A stretch of 42,281 bases of DNA from Clostridiales bacterium DTU053 (GCA_001512765.1 LFSO01000026.1:1-42281); one strand, 5' to 3'. Counted from the first letter of the stretch, positions 33,115 to 41,678 are shown. A program made the numbers and translations. The notes: generated by a model not told the origin, from the letters alone.

Positions 33115-33601
33115 AGTAATTATAACTGATGACCAGAAGGATATAAGAATACCTACCGGCATTAGAATGCTTATAAGGCGTTGCTGCAACGCCGTTCTAA
33201 AGCTGGAAAACTTTGAAGGCGGTGCTGAAATCAGCGTCCGCTTTGTAAATGATGAGGAGATACATAGGCTAAATAAGGAATTCCGCAATGTGGACGCCCC
33301 GACCGATGTTCTCTCATTCCCGTTAAAGAACGGCGACGACTACGATATAAACTACGACACAGGGCTTAAAATGCTCGGCGATATAGTAATTTCAATCGAA
33401 AGAGCGGTAGATCAGGCAAAGGAGTATAACCATTCTCTGCAGAGAGAAATTGCTTATCTTACCGTTCACTCAATGTTTCATCTTCTCGGCTACGACCATG
33501 AAGGCGGCGGACTTCCCGCTGTCCGCATGAGGGAGAAGGAAGAAACCGTTCTTACTCAGATTGGTCTGCCCAGAAATTCGAGCTACTACATGGATGAATA
33601 A
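33098..33601 (+). CDS. ybeY: Endoribonuclease YbeY
   Basis: A 167-residue zinc-dependent endoribonuclease for 16S rRNA 3' maturation and ribosome quality control. The zinc site HSMFHLLGYDH gives the H-x3-H-x5-H pattern. APTDVLSFPL and LGDIVISIERA are also typical. It starts inside the end of phoH. In many Firmicutes a diacylglycerol kinase and cytidine deaminase gene stand between ybeY and era; here era follows after 10 bases. Confidence 0.96.
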   Translation: MAGKVKVIITDDQKDIRIPTGIRMLIRRCCNAVLKLENFEGGAEISVRFVNDEEIHRLNKEFRNVDAPTDVLSFPLKNGDDYDINYDTGLKMLGDIVISIERAVDQAKEYNHSLQREIAYLTVHSMFHLLGYDHEGGGLPAVRMREKEETVLTQIGLPRNSSYYMDE

Positions 33602-33611
33602 AGGAGAGAAA

Positions 33612-34508
33612 ATGCCTAAGACCGCATTTATTTCAATAATAGGACGCCCCAATGTGGGCAAGTCCTCCATACTTAACGCGCTTATCGGACAAAAAATTGC
33701 AATAGTGACACCCAAGCCCCAAACCACAAGAACGAGAATCATGGGTGTTCTGACTAAGGGCGAGACCCAGCTTGTCTTTACCGACACTCCGGGCTTTCAT
33801 CGCCCGAAAAATTTGTTGGGCGAAAAAATGGTAAAGGCAGTGGGCGAGACTATTTCCGCCGTTGATGTCTGCATGCTTGTCGTGGAGCCCGAGAATCAGA
33901 TTCACCCCGCTGAGGAGGAACTGCTTTCCAAAATCAAGAAGCAGGAGATTCCCGCAATTCTTGTTATTAACAAAATTGATACTCTTAAAAACAAGGCTGA
34001 GATTCTCGCAACCATCGACCTTTTCAGAAATGAGTACGACTTTATCGCGATAGTTCCCGTCAGCGCCCTTGACGGCGACGGACTTGATGATTTGCTGAAT
34101 GTCCTTTGCGAGCAGGCATACGAGTCGCCACATTTCTTCCCCGACGATGCCCTTACCGACCAGCCCGAAAGGGTAATCGCCGCGGAGATGATAAGAGAAA
34201 AGCTTCTTATGCTCCTTGATAAGGAAATCCCTCACGGCACAGCTGTCAGTATTGAGCGGTTCAGCGAAAGGGAGGACGGCAGCGGAATACTTGACATAGA
34301 AGCGGAAATCTACTGCGAGCGCAATACACATAAGGGAATCATCATCGGTAAAAACGGCTCAAAGCTAAAGGAAATCTCCACCCTTGCCAGAAAGGATATG
34401 GAGAATTTCTTCGGCTGCAAGGTCTTTTTAACAACATATGTAAAGGTCAAAGAGGGCTGGCGAAACAAAGGCGGTCTTATCCGCAACTTTGGTCTTGATC
34501 AGAGCTGA
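33612..34508 (+). CDS. era: GTPase Era
   Basis: A 298-residue GTPase with a C-terminal KH domain that assists 30S assembly by binding the 16S rRNA 3' end. G1 GRPNVGKSS (11-19), the TTRTRIMG switch, DTPGFHRPK (G3), NKID (G4) and VSALDGDG (G5) are visible, then the KH motif GIIIGKNGSKLKEI. ATG 33612 is preceded by AAGGAGAG. It runs directly into recO. Confidence 0.97.
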   Translation: MPKTAFISIIGRPNVGKSSILNALIGQKIAIVTPKPQTTRTRIMGVLTKGETQLVFTDTPGFHRPKNLLGEKMVKAVGETISAVDVCMLVVEPENQIHPAEEELLSKIKKQEIPAILVINKIDTLKNKAEILATIDLFRNEYDFIAIVPVSALDGDGLDDLLNVLCEQAYESPHFFPDDALTDQPERVIAAEMIREKLLMLLDKEIPHGTAVSIERFSEREDGSGILDIEAEIYCERNTHKGIIIGKNGSKLKEISTLARKDMENFFGCKVFLTTYVKVKEGWRNKGGLIRNFGLDQS

Positions 34509-34513
34509 AGGAT

Positions 34514-35251
34514 ATGATATTCACCACAGATGCGGTTGTTATCAGAGAGCGTCAATCGGGCGAGGCGGACAGGCTTTTAACTCTGCTTACAAGGGATAGG
34601 GGAGTCATAAACGCCTTCGCCAAGGGCGCGTGCCGCCCAAAGAATAAGCTGCACAGTTCAACGCAGCTTTTTTCTTATGCTTCTTTTACCCTATATGAAG
34701 GAAAAAGCATTTCCGTAAACGAGGCGGCGCAGAAGGAGCTGTTTTTCGGGCTCAGAGAAGATATTGAAAAGCTGTCACTAGCCCAGTATTTTTGCGAGGT
34801 AATGTGCCTTTCGGTTCCGTCCAATACATATTCGGACGATTACTTAAGGCTCCTTTTAAACAGCCTGTATTTTCTGGCGGAAGGCGTTTTGCCCGCAAAG
34901 ATGCTTAAATCAGTGTTTGAGCTGAGGACTGCCGTAATTGAAGGCTATATGCCCGAGCTTTCTTCTTGCGCAAATTGCGGAGCGGATACGGGTCAAATGT
35001 ATTTTGATATTGAAAACGGCAGCTTAATCTGCTCAGAATGCAAAGTGACTTCAAAGAAGCTAAAGCCTCTCACCGGCGCGGTTCTTGCTGCCATGAGGCA
35101 CATCTCGAATGCCTCTTTTAAGGATTTATTTAGGTATTCCCTCAGCGGCGAAAGTCTCAACGCTCTTTCCGATATTACCGAATCATATTTTCTCTACCAC
35201 ATGCCCTATACCTTTAAGACACTTGATTTTTATAAGTCAATAGCTACATAA
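34514..35251 (+). CDS. recO: DNA repair protein RecO
   Basis: A 245-residue recombination mediator that loads RecA with RecR. N-terminal OB fold (TTDAVVIRERQSGEADRLLTL, GVINAFAKGACRPKN), helical domain, and a zinc finger with cysteines in CANCGA and ICSEC. It sits six bases after era as in many Firmicutes. The operon ends at the hairpin at 35253-35280. Confidence 0.94.
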   Translation: MIFTTDAVVIRERQSGEADRLLTLLTRDRGVINAFAKGACRPKNKLHSSTQLFSYASFTLYEGKSISVNEAAQKELFFGLREDIEKLSLAQYFCEVMCLSVPSNTYSDDYLRLLLNSLYFLAEGVLPAKMLKSVFELRTAVIEGYMPELSSCANCGADTGQMYFDIENGSLICSECKVTSKKLKPLTGAVLAAMRHISNASFKDLFRYSLSGESLNALSDITESYFLYHMPYTFKTLDFYKSIAT

Positions 35252-35252
35252 A

Positions 35253-35280
35253 AAGCTGATGAGAAATGTCGCATCGGCTT
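35253..35280 (+). terminator. Terminator after recO
   Basis: AAGCTGATG (35253-35261) pairs with CATCGGCTT (35272-35280) with one G-T pair and a 10-base loop, followed by AATTTTGTATTT. Confidence 0.75.
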
Positions 35281-35302
35281 AATTTTGTATTTCTGAATTG
35301 TA

Positions 35303-35331
35303 TTGATTAAATCATCGGCATATTATACAAT
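35303..35331 (+). promoter_or_regulatory. Putative promoter of the GlcNAc kinase-GH84-GH130 operon
   Basis: TTGATT (35303-35308), 17-base spacer, TACAAT (35326-35331), 39 bases before the start codon. It follows the recO terminator. No clear operator palindrome overlaps it. Confidence 0.55.
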
Positions 35332-35370
35332 AATGTATAATATTGGAATTGATTTTTAGGGGCGGATAAT

Positions 35371-36327
35371 ATGGCTGAAAGATATTATCTCGGCGCTGAC
35401 GGCGGCGGCACAAAGACAACGGTCAGAGTTTCGGACAGCAAAGGCAAGATAGTAGCCGAGGTTGTCGGCGGTTCCATCAATTTCTATTCAGAGGGAATGG
35501 AAAGAGCCAGAGAAAACATGGCGAATATTATTGCCGAGCTTAAAGTCAATAATCCCGACATTGAAATATATTCGGCATTTATAGGAATGTCTGCCCTATA
35601 CAAAAGAGCCACCGAAAAGGAATGCGCCGACTTTTTCACAGGCGTAATCGACGCGCCCTATGCATTTATGGACAGCGACCTATTTATAGCTCTTGAGGCT
35701 ATGGGCTTAGAGGGCGAGTGCGCCGTAATGATTTGCGGAACGGGCTCCATGATTGCGGGCAGAAAAAAAGACGGCTCAATCATTGTAAAAGGCGGCTATG
35801 GATACATACTCGGCGATGAAGGTAGCGGATACAATTTAGGTCTTGCGGGAATTAAAAGGGGAGTCGCCGCGTTTGAAGGCGCGAAATCCCCCACCGCTTT
35901 GGTTGACGCGATTCGAGAATACTATAAGGTCGAGGACCTGCACGAGCTTATTGATATTTTCTACGACCCGCCCATGGAGAGAAGCGCCATAGCCGACTTT
36001 GCGAGAGTAGTCTTTAAATGCGCCGAAAGCGGCGACGAGGCGGCTATTGAACTTGTAAAATTCGAGGCGGAGGAGGCGGCTTTAACCGCGGCGGCCCTTT
36101 TAAGGGAATTCGATGAGCCAATAAGTCTCGGAGTCTACGGCGGCATGTTCCAGCATCATAAGATTTACACCGATTTCTTTACTGATAAGCTAAACTCAAT
36201 AATCGCAACAAAGGAAATAAAGCTATTGCCCATGCCCCCCGTCAACGGTGCCATACTTGCGGCGTTAAGAGAAAGCGGTACAGAGATTACCGATGAAATA
36301 TTAAATAATTTAAAGGAGGCTAAATAA
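35371..36327 (+). CDS. N-acetylglucosamine kinase, BadF/BadG/BcrA/BcrD ATPase family
   Basis: A 318-residue ASKHA kinase. The N-terminal phosphate loop GADGGGTKTTVRV, the middle MICGTGSMIAGR, and GGYGYILGDEGSGYNLG match bacterial and eukaryotic GlcNAc kinases of the BadF family, which make GlcNAc-6-phosphate. ATG 35371 follows AGGGGCGG. The stop TAA shares one base with the ATG of the GH84 gene (TAATG), so the two proteins are made together. Release of GlcNAc by the neighbouring glycosidase is the obvious source of substrate. Glucosamine kinase is the main alternative. Confidence 0.85.
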   Translation: MAERYYLGADGGGTKTTVRVSDSKGKIVAEVVGGSINFYSEGMERARENMANIIAELKVNNPDIEIYSAFIGMSALYKRATEKECADFFTGVIDAPYAFMDSDLFIALEAMGLEGECAVMICGTGSMIAGRKKDGSIIVKGGYGYILGDEGSGYNLGLAGIKRGVAAFEGAKSPTALVDAIREYYKVEDLHELIDIFYDPPMERSAIADFARVVFKCAESGDEAAIELVKFEAEEAALTAAALLREFDEPISLGVYGGMFQHHKIYTDFFTDKLNSIIATKEIKLLPMPPVNGAILAALRESGTEITDEILNNLKEAK

Positions 36328-37997
36328 TGGTTTTCCCCGCACCGCAAAAAATTGAGGCGTCAAAATACATTTCATGCAAAGAAGAGCCTATTATAAATCT
36401 TATAGCCCCTAAAGACATAATGGAAAAGAGAACAGCCTTCGGTTCTGCCTTTTCAAGCTCCGGCAATGTGGTTGTAACCGCGGAGGTTATAGACTCGAGA
36501 GAATACTCTTATGTGAACGAGATTGCTAAATACACAAAGGAAAAATACATCCTCAACATCACAGGCGATGAAAGCATGATAGAAATCAAAGCCTGTTCTT
36601 CTTCAAAAAGAGGGCTTTGGTACGCGCTGAATACCATTGAAAAGCTTGTGGAGAAAAACAGCTTCCCCATCGGTCAAATCGTGGATTACCCGCTTTTCCA
36701 AATGCGCGGTCTGATTGAGGGATTCTACGGCAATCCCTGGAGCTTCAGCGCAAGGCGTGAGCTTATAGCACTTGCCTCCAGAAACAATATGAATACCTAC
36801 TTCTATGCTCCCAAGGATGACTCATACCACCGCAGACGCTGGAGAGAGCTTTATCCGGAGGAGGAGCTGTCGCAGCTAGCCGACCTTGTAAAGTTTACCG
36901 ACGATGTTTGCATGGATTTTCATTACTGCATAGCTCCCGGTCTTTCAATGTGCTATTCATCAGAGGACGATTTCGAGTACCTTAAAAAGAAGACTGAACA
37001 GCTTTACTCTATCGGCATCAGGAAATTCGGACTTCTCCTTGACGATATACCGGAAAAGCTTGCGCATGAAGATGACGCAAAGCTTTACGGCGAAACCGTA
37101 AACGCCCATATTGACCTTATTAACAGGTATTATAACTACCTTCTTGAGCTTGACGGCAGCATTGAGCTTACAATTTGCCCGACGCAGTATCACGGCAAGG
37201 GCAACGAATACTATATCTCCAAGCTGGGTCAGGCAATCCCGCCGATGGTCAATATCTTCTGGACAGGTCTCGACATCTGCTCAAGGGAGATTACAACCTA
37301 CGAGGCAATAAGGTTTATTGACAATACAAAGCATATGCCTTTGTACTGGGATAACTATCCCGTCAACGACGCGGAAATGATGAACGAAATGCACATAGGT
37401 CCGCTGATTGGCAGAGAAAAGGACCTTTACAAGGTATCAAGGGGTCTTATCGCAAACTGCATGGAATATGCCCAGTGCACCAAAATACCCCTCATGACTA
37501 TTGCCGATTACCTCTGGAATCCCGAAAAATACGACTCCGACAAATCCTTTATGAACGCTATTGAGGCAAATATCGAGGAAGAGGGCAGGGAGCATTTCGT
37601 AATCTTTGCCGACCATCTTAAAACCTCTTGCCTTAAAGACAACAATTCTTATATTATGGAGCAGTCGCTTTCTAAAGCCGCCGCAATGCTGTCGGGCGGA
37701 GATTTTCTGGGAGCTTTCGCGGAGGTAGAGGCTTACGGCGAAAAACTCTTTGCCGCGGCAGAGTATTTAAAGAATAAGAATGATGGCATATACGCTGAGC
37801 TTAAACGCTGGAAAGATAAATTCATTTTCTGCGCCGAAATATTTGAGCAGGCGGTCGAATACATGAATTCCGGCGATGAGGAAGTCGGAAAGAAGATTGC
37901 GGAGATGAACAAAAAATACAACTCGGAAGCAACCGTTCTTACGGGCTTTGCTTTCAGAGCGTTTATAGAGCTTATACTTGCAGGACTGGATATCTAA
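36327..37997 (+). CDS. Beta-N-acetylglucosaminidase, GH84, cytoplasmic
   Basis: A 556-residue glycosidase removing terminal beta-GlcNAc by substrate-assisted catalysis. An N-terminal alpha/beta domain is followed by the GH84 barrel: [41 protein letters not shown] and the catalytic pair Asp239-Asp240 in LLLDDI, then [13 protein letters not shown] and [10 protein letters not shown] helical domain closes the protein. No signal peptide, cell-wall anchor or carbohydrate-binding module is seen, unlike the secreted clostridial NagJ/hyaluronidase type, so it acts inside the cell on imported oligosaccharides. AAAGGAGG lies upstream, and the start overlaps the kinase stop by one base. Confidence 0.9.
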   Translation: MVFPAPQKIEASKYISCKEEPIINLIAPKDIMEKRTAFGSAFSSSGNVVVTAEVIDSREYSYVNEIAKYTKEKYILNITGDESMIEIKACSSSKRGLWYALNTIEKLVEKNSFPIGQIVDYPLFQMRGLIEGFYGNPWSFSARRELIALASRNNMNTYFYAPKDDSYHRRRWRELYPEEELSQLADLVKFTDDVCMDFHYCIAPGLSMCYSSEDDFEYLKKKTEQLYSIGIRKFGLLLDDIPEKLAHEDDAKLYGETVNAHIDLINRYYNYLLELDGSIELTICPTQYHGKGNEYYISKLGQAIPPMVNIFWTGLDICSREITTYEAIRFIDNTKHMPLYWDNYPVNDAEMMNEMHIGPLIGREKDLYKVSRGLIANCMEYAQCTKIPLMTIADYLWNPEKYDSDKSFMNAIEANIEEEGREHFVIFADHLKTSCLKDNNSYIMEQSLSKAAAMLSGGDFLGAFAEVEAYGEKLFAAAEYLKNKNDGIYAELKRWKDKFIFCAEIFEQAVEYMNSGDEEVGKKIAEMNKKYNSEATVLTGFAFRAFIELILAGLDI

Positions 37998-38016
37998 ATT
38001 TGAGGAGGACAGTTTA

Positions 38017-38994
38017 ATGGCAAAAATTATAGGAGAGTCAATACCCAATATTCCGTGGCAGGAAAGACCCGCCGGCAGCAGCGAAATTGCATGGAGATAT
38101 GACGGAAATCCAATTATAAAGCGTGACGCGATTCCCGGCTCGAACAGCATCTTCAACAGCGCCGTTGTAAAGTTTAAAGACGGCTTTGCAGGCGTTTTCA
38201 GAGTTGACGATACAACCCGCAAGCAGACTCTGCACAGAGGCTTCAGCAAGGACGGCATCAACTGGGATATTGACGAGAAGTGCATTGAGTTTGTCTGCGA
38301 CGATCCTGAGATTTCAGAATTTGTTTACGGCTACGACCCGAGAGTTTGCTTTATAGAGGACAGATATTATGTAACATGGTGCAACTGCTATCACGGTCCC
38401 ACAATCGGCGTTGCGTATACCTTTGATTTCGAAACCTTTTATCAGCTTGAGAACGCATATCTGCCCTTTAACCGCAACGGCGTAATGTTCCCGAGGAAAA
38501 TAAACGGCAATTACTTTATGCTCAGTCGTCCCAGCGACAACGGTCACACACCTTTTGGCGACATCTTCATTAGCCAAAGCCCCGATATGTGCTATTGGGG
38601 TAAGCACAGGCATGTTATGTCGCCGAAAGAAAACTGGGAGGCAACCAAAATCGGCGCGGGTCCCATTCCCATTGAGCTTGACGAAGGCTGGCTGCTGATT
38701 TACCATGGCGTTCTTACCTCCTGCAACGGCTTTGTTTACAGCATGGGCGCCGCAATCCTTGATAAGGACGAGCCGTGGAAGGTATTATATCGCGCAAAGC
38801 CCTATATCTTAAATCCCCGAACCGACTATGAATGTGTTGGCGATGTGCCCAATGTAACCTTCCCTTGCGCCGCTCTTGCGGACGCTGATACGGGCAGAAT
38901 AGCTATTTATTACGGCTGTGCTGACACAACCGTTGGCCTTGCCTTTACACAGGTTGACGAGCTTGTTGACTTCATTAAGAAGAATAACGGATAA
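38017..38994 (+). CDS. GH130 glycoside phosphorylase, likely beta-1,4-mannosyl-N-acetylglucosamine phosphorylase
   Basis: A 325-residue five-bladed beta-propeller phosphorylase. GH130 enzymes split beta-mannosides with phosphate, releasing mannose-1-phosphate. The order [70 protein letters not shown] and [16 protein letters not shown] resembles the subgroup of Bacteroides enzymes (such as UhgbMP) that act on Man-beta-1,4-GlcNAc of the N-glycan core; I judge this from memory of that subgroup. ATG 38017 follows GAGGAGGA; an in-frame upstream start at 37978 would overlap GH84. Mannooligosaccharide phosphorylase is the alternative. The operon ends at the terminator at 39000. Confidence 0.85.
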   Translation: MAKIIGESIPNIPWQERPAGSSEIAWRYDGNPIIKRDAIPGSNSIFNSAVVKFKDGFAGVFRVDDTTRKQTLHRGFSKDGINWDIDEKCIEFVCDDPEISEFVYGYDPRVCFIEDRYYVTWCNCYHGPTIGVAYTFDFETFYQLENAYLPFNRNGVMFPRKINGNYFMLSRPSDNGHTPFGDIFISQSPDMCYWGKHRHVMSPKENWEATKIGAGPIPIELDEGWLLIYHGVLTSCNGFVYSMGAAILDKDEPWKVLYRAKPYILNPRTDYECVGDVPNVTFPCAALADADTGRIAIYYGCADTTVGLAFTQVDELVDFIKKNNG

Positions 38995-38999
38995 TAAAA

Positions 39000-39027
39000 A
39001 AAGCAGAGGCATTTTTGCCTCTGCTTT
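39000..39027. terminator. Bidirectional terminator after the GH130 gene
   Basis: Perfect 12-bp stem AAAGCAGAGGCA / TGCCTCTGCTTT with a TTTT loop, flanked by A-rich sequence on the left. It also lies 19 bases past the stop of the convergent unknown gene. Confidence 0.9.
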
Positions 39028-39045
39028 GATAAGTACTTAAATTAA

Positions 39046-39360
39046 TTAGCCGACTTTTACGCCGTCCTTAATCTTGATTTTTCCGACCAGCGGAGCTTTC
39101 AGATAGCCGGACATCTTGTCGCCGTCGAACTCAAGGAATGCTTCGATTTCCTTGCCGGGCAGGAGAGAAACCTCACCTTTGCCTTTAAGCGTATTTCCAT
39201 CTTCAACTATGTCATAGAAGCGGAAATCCGGAAGTTCCATGTCTGCGTTGAGGTCAATGTCGAAATCATACTCGCCGTTGTTGTCCTTAATCTCAAGTAT
39301 GACATCGCCTTTGAAGAACATGTGATCGACACGAGCTTTCCATTTGCCTAAACCTATCAT
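39046..39360 (-). CDS. Unknown 104-residue acidic beta-rich protein
   Basis: I do not recognise the family. The sequence alternates short beta-like stretches with acidic turns (FKGDVILEIKDNNGEYDFDI, GKGEVSLLPGKEIEAFLEF, APLVGKIKIKDGVKV), with no cysteine, no signal peptide and no membrane helix, and looks like a small cytoplasmic beta-barrel or sandwich. ATG 39360 follows AAAGGAGAT at a good distance; the frame stays open to 39417 but that part runs through the ribosome binding site. It has its own near-consensus promoter. It is convergent with the GH130 gene and divergent from the phosphohexomutase gene, so its place in sugar metabolism is suggested only by position. Confidence 0.75.
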   Translation of the reverse strand: MIGLGKWKARVDHMFFKGDVILEIKDNNGEYDFDIDLNADMELPDFRFYDIVEDGNTLKGKGEVSLLPGKEIEAFLEFDGDKMSGYLKAPLVGKIKIKDGVKVG

Positions 39361-39417
39361 TTTACTATCTCCTTTTTTACAGCCGAAGCTGGAATAGCCA
39401 ATACTTTGGTTGGACAT

Positions 39418-39446
39418 ATATTACCATTATTTAGTAAGAGAGTCAA
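39418..39446 (-). promoter_or_regulatory. Strong sigma-A promoter of the 104-residue gene
   Basis: Minus strand: TTGACT (39446-39441), exactly 17 bases, TAATAT (39423-39418). It lies 58 bases before the start codon at 39360 and matches consensus at nine of twelve positions, making it one of the best promoters in the window. Confidence 0.75.
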
Positions 39447-39468
39447 GCGGGATAGAAATCAAATTTAA

Positions 39469-39489
39469 CAGTTTATAAGATATAAACTG
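39469..39489. promoter_or_regulatory. 9-bp perfect palindrome in the divergent region
   Basis: CAGTTTATA / TATAAACTG separated by AGA, 49 bases before the phosphohexomutase start and upstream of the divergent promoter. It could be an operator; the weak T-run after it (ATTTTTATT) makes a terminator possible but there is no gene to terminate. Confidence 0.4.
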
Positions 39490-39537
39490 ATTTTTATTAA
39501 TACTTTTGTTTAATATGCTTAATGTAAGAGGTGGAAT

Positions 39538-41019
39538 ATGTCGCTGATGGAATTAAAGAGCGGTTCCGATATCAGAGGTACCGCAGTGGGAGAAAAGAAT
39601 CAATTAACCGATGAGGTTGTAAGAAAACTAGCCCTGGCATTCTCTGTTCTTTTGTCCGAAAAGACTGGAAAAGAAACCGCATCTCTTAGCATAGCGATAG
39701 GTCATGATGTAAGAATCTCATCCGAAAGGATAAAGAACGCCGCGGTCGCAGCTTTTACCGATAGGGGAGTCACCGTTTATGACTGCGGTCTTTCATCCAC
39801 TCCCGCCATGTTTATGACGACTTTAAAGCTGCCCATTGACGGAGCGGTGCAGATTACAGCAAGCCACCACCCCTATGACAAAAACGGTCTTAAATACTTT
39901 ACAAAAGAAGGCGGACTTTCGGGAAAGGATATTGAAAGAATAATAAAAACCGCTGAAAGTTTGCCCGAAACTATGGTAAAGGCGGAAGGCAAAATCATAA
40001 AAACCGATTTTATGAAGGATTATGCCGCAGACCTTAGAAAGATGATTATAGCTGGTCTGCCGGGCGGAGGAGATAAGCCGCTTAGCGGTCTTAAAATCGT
40101 TGTTGACGCCGGCAACGGAGTGGGCGGCTTTTATGCCTATGATGTGCTGGAGCCTCTTGGCGCGGATATTTCGGGCAGTCAGTTCTTAGAGCCCGACGGA
40201 TATTTCCCGAACCATACTCCCAACCCCGAAAACGCCGACGCGATAAAAAGCGTCAGCGAAGCGACTGTTAAGGCAAAGGCTGATTTGGGCATAATTTTTG
40301 ACACGGATGTTGACAGAGCGGCATGTGTAGACGAAAGCGGTGAGGAGATTAACAGAAACCGCCTTGTTGCTCTTGCCTCTGCAATTGCTCTGAAAGACAA
40401 CGAAGGCGGCACGATTGTAACCGACAGCGTAACCTCAGACGGCCTAAAGAAATTTATTGAGAATAAGCTGAAGGGAAAGCACCACAGATTCAAAAGGGGC
40501 TACAAAAATGTAATTGATGAAGCGATAAGGCTTAACAATGAAGGCATAAACGCGCCCCTTGCGATTGAAACCTCAGGTCATGCCGCATTCAGAGAAAACT
40601 ATTTCCTTGACGACGGCGCGTATCTAATTACAAAAATCATTATCCTTATGTCCTCGCTAAAAAAGGAAGGAAAGACTTTACTTAGCGTCATCTCCGACCT
40701 TGAAGAGCCCGCTGAGGCAAAGGAAATAAGGATAGGAATCAAAGAATCTGACTTTAAATCCTATGGCGAAAAGGTAATTTCTGACCTTATTGCCCTCGCT
40801 GAGAAAAACGCAAACTGGAAATTGGCTGACGATAATTACGAGGGTGTAAGAGTTTCCGTAAACGGCGGAGAAGGCTGGTTCCTCTTGAGACTCAGCGTCC
40901 ATGACCCGCTGCTTGTATTAAATCTTGAAAGCGCAAAAGAGGGCTGTATTCCGAAATATGCAGAAGAAATAAAGACATTCTTTGAGCAATATCCGTCATT
41001 GGATTTAAGTAAGTTCTAA
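39538..41019 (+). CDS. Phosphomannomutase/phosphoglucomutase
   Basis: A 493-residue alpha-D-phosphohexomutase that interconverts hexose-1- and hexose-6-phosphates. Unlike the fused domain at 10435-12762, it keeps the phosphoserine loop ITASHHPYDKNGLK (Ser109), the metal loop DTDVDRA (from about 255), and the sugar- and phosphate-binding regions KRGYKNVI and ETSGHAAF. Start ATG 39538 follows GAGGTGG. It lies 0.5 kb after the GH130 operon, whose expected product mannose-1-phosphate would be its substrate; it may equally supply glucose-1-phosphate for cell-envelope sugars. A terminator follows. Confidence 0.92.
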   Translation: MSLMELKSGSDIRGTAVGEKNQLTDEVVRKLALAFSVLLSEKTGKETASLSIAIGHDVRISSERIKNAAVAAFTDRGVTVYDCGLSSTPAMFMTTLKLPIDGAVQITASHHPYDKNGLKYFTKEGGLSGKDIERIIKTAESLPETMVKAEGKIIKTDFMKDYAADLRKMIIAGLPGGGDKPLSGLKIVVDAGNGVGGFYAYDVLEPLGADISGSQFLEPDGYFPNHTPNPENADAIKSVSEATVKAKADLGIIFDTDVDRAACVDESGEEINRNRLVALASAIALKDNEGGTIVTDSVTSDGLKKFIENKLKGKHHRFKRGYKNVIDEAIRLNNEGINAPLAIETSGHAAFRENYFLDDGAYLITKIIILMSSLKKEGKTLLSVISDLEEPAEAKEIRIGIKESDFKSYGEKVISDLIALAEKNANWKLADDNYEGVRVSVNGGEGWFLLRLSVHDPLLVLNLESAKEGCIPKYAEEIKTFFEQYPSLDLSKF

Positions 41020-41035
41020 GTTTTGAAACTAAACC

Positions 41036-41066
41036 GACGCCTCCCTATTAAGGGAGGCGTCTTTGT
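41036..41066 (+). terminator. Terminator after the phosphohexomutase gene
   Basis: Perfect 11-bp stem GACGCCTCCCT / AGGGAGGCGTC with loop ATTA, followed by TTTGTTATTT. A second hairpin ATTTCCG/CGGAAAT (41068-41087) lies directly after it and three bases from the stop of the minus-strand SASP gene, where it can act as the 3' end of that transcript. Confidence 0.9.
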
Positions 41067-41089
41067 TATTTCCGGTTTATCGGAAATCC

Positions 41090-41287
41090 TTATTTAAGGC
41101 CCTGTTCGTAAGCCTGAATCATCTTTTTGACCATCTGGCCACCAATGGAGCCAGCCTGTCTTGCTGTAAGGTCGCCGTTGTAACCCTGCTTAAGAGTTAC
41201 GCCAACTTCGCCGGCAGCTTCCATCTTGAAACGATTGAGAGCTTCACGAGCTTCAGGTACTAAACTTGATCTACCGCTTCTTGCCAT
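41090..41287 (-). CDS. Alpha/beta-type small acid-soluble spore protein
   Basis: A 65-residue DNA-coating protein that protects the dormant spore chromosome. The family pattern is clear: LNRFKMEAAGEVGV, with the conserved E-A site for germination protease, then GDLTARQAGSIGGQMVKKMI. It is co-oriented with no neighbour, as usual for ssp genes, which are transcribed by sigma-G in the forespore. ATG 41287 follows AAAGGAG. I looked for a sigma-G promoter upstream and could not call one with confidence. Confidence 0.95.
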   Translation of the reverse strand: MARSGRSSLVPEAREALNRFKMEAAGEVGVTLKQGYNGDLTARQAGSIGGQMVKKMIQAYEQGLK

Positions 41288-41678
41288 CGTATTACAACTC
41301 CTTTAAATCTATTGCGTTTGCAATCATATTATTGACCCTGATTCTTTCAAATATTTCTGAAAATTTTTGGCTTGATTTTTAGAACTGTTTTAAAATCAGC
41401 CGTAGATTTCTGTATGCGGCTTATAAACTCAATTTTATTGAGCTTCGTAAACATTATTAATTTTTTTTGGCTTAGTATTCATTTCGAGAAAAATTGATGC
41501 CTTGGAAAATATGAATAAGATGTAAATAATTGGTGAAATCATTGAAAGTATAAATGTAAAATGTTACTATAATTTCAAGAGAATGGTAATAAATGGCCGA
41601 CTATTCGGGATTTTTATCAGTTCTTTGTAAACAATTAGCATTAAGCTAATAAAAATAAACAGGTGTAGGAGGCTATTT
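41288..41678. other. AT-rich intergenic region with two tandem hairpins
   Basis: A 391-base stretch without a recognisable gene, between the SASP gene and the divergent dockerin gene. Two adjacent hairpins stand out: AGCCGTA/TGCGGCT (41398-41404 with 41415-41421, one G-T pair) and CTCAAT/ATTGAG (41428-41433 with 41437-41442), followed about 20 bases later by eight Ts (41461-41468). This could be the 3' end of a small transcript or a structured control region. The rest is AT-rich promoter-like sequence. Confidence 0.5.
41542..41573 (+). promoter_or_regulatory. Possible promoter of the dockerin gene
   Basis: A perfect TATAAT at 41568-41573, 106 bases before the start codon. The nearest -35-like TTGAAA (41542-41547) is 20 bases away, which is too long for a standard sigma-A spacer, so the promoter may depend on an activator or use another sigma factor. 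Confidence 0.4.

Noticed and set aside
32476..33288. 270-codon open frame on the minus strand across phoH and ybeY
   Set aside because: Antisense to two well-conserved genes; no motif, no start signal.
33633..34331. 232-codon minus-strand frame inside era
   Set aside because: Antisense to era with all GTPase motifs intact on the plus strand.
41288..41400. Sigma-G promoter upstream of the SASP gene
   Set aside because: Only partial matches (for example CAATAAT on the minus strand) with no matching -35 element at proper distance.
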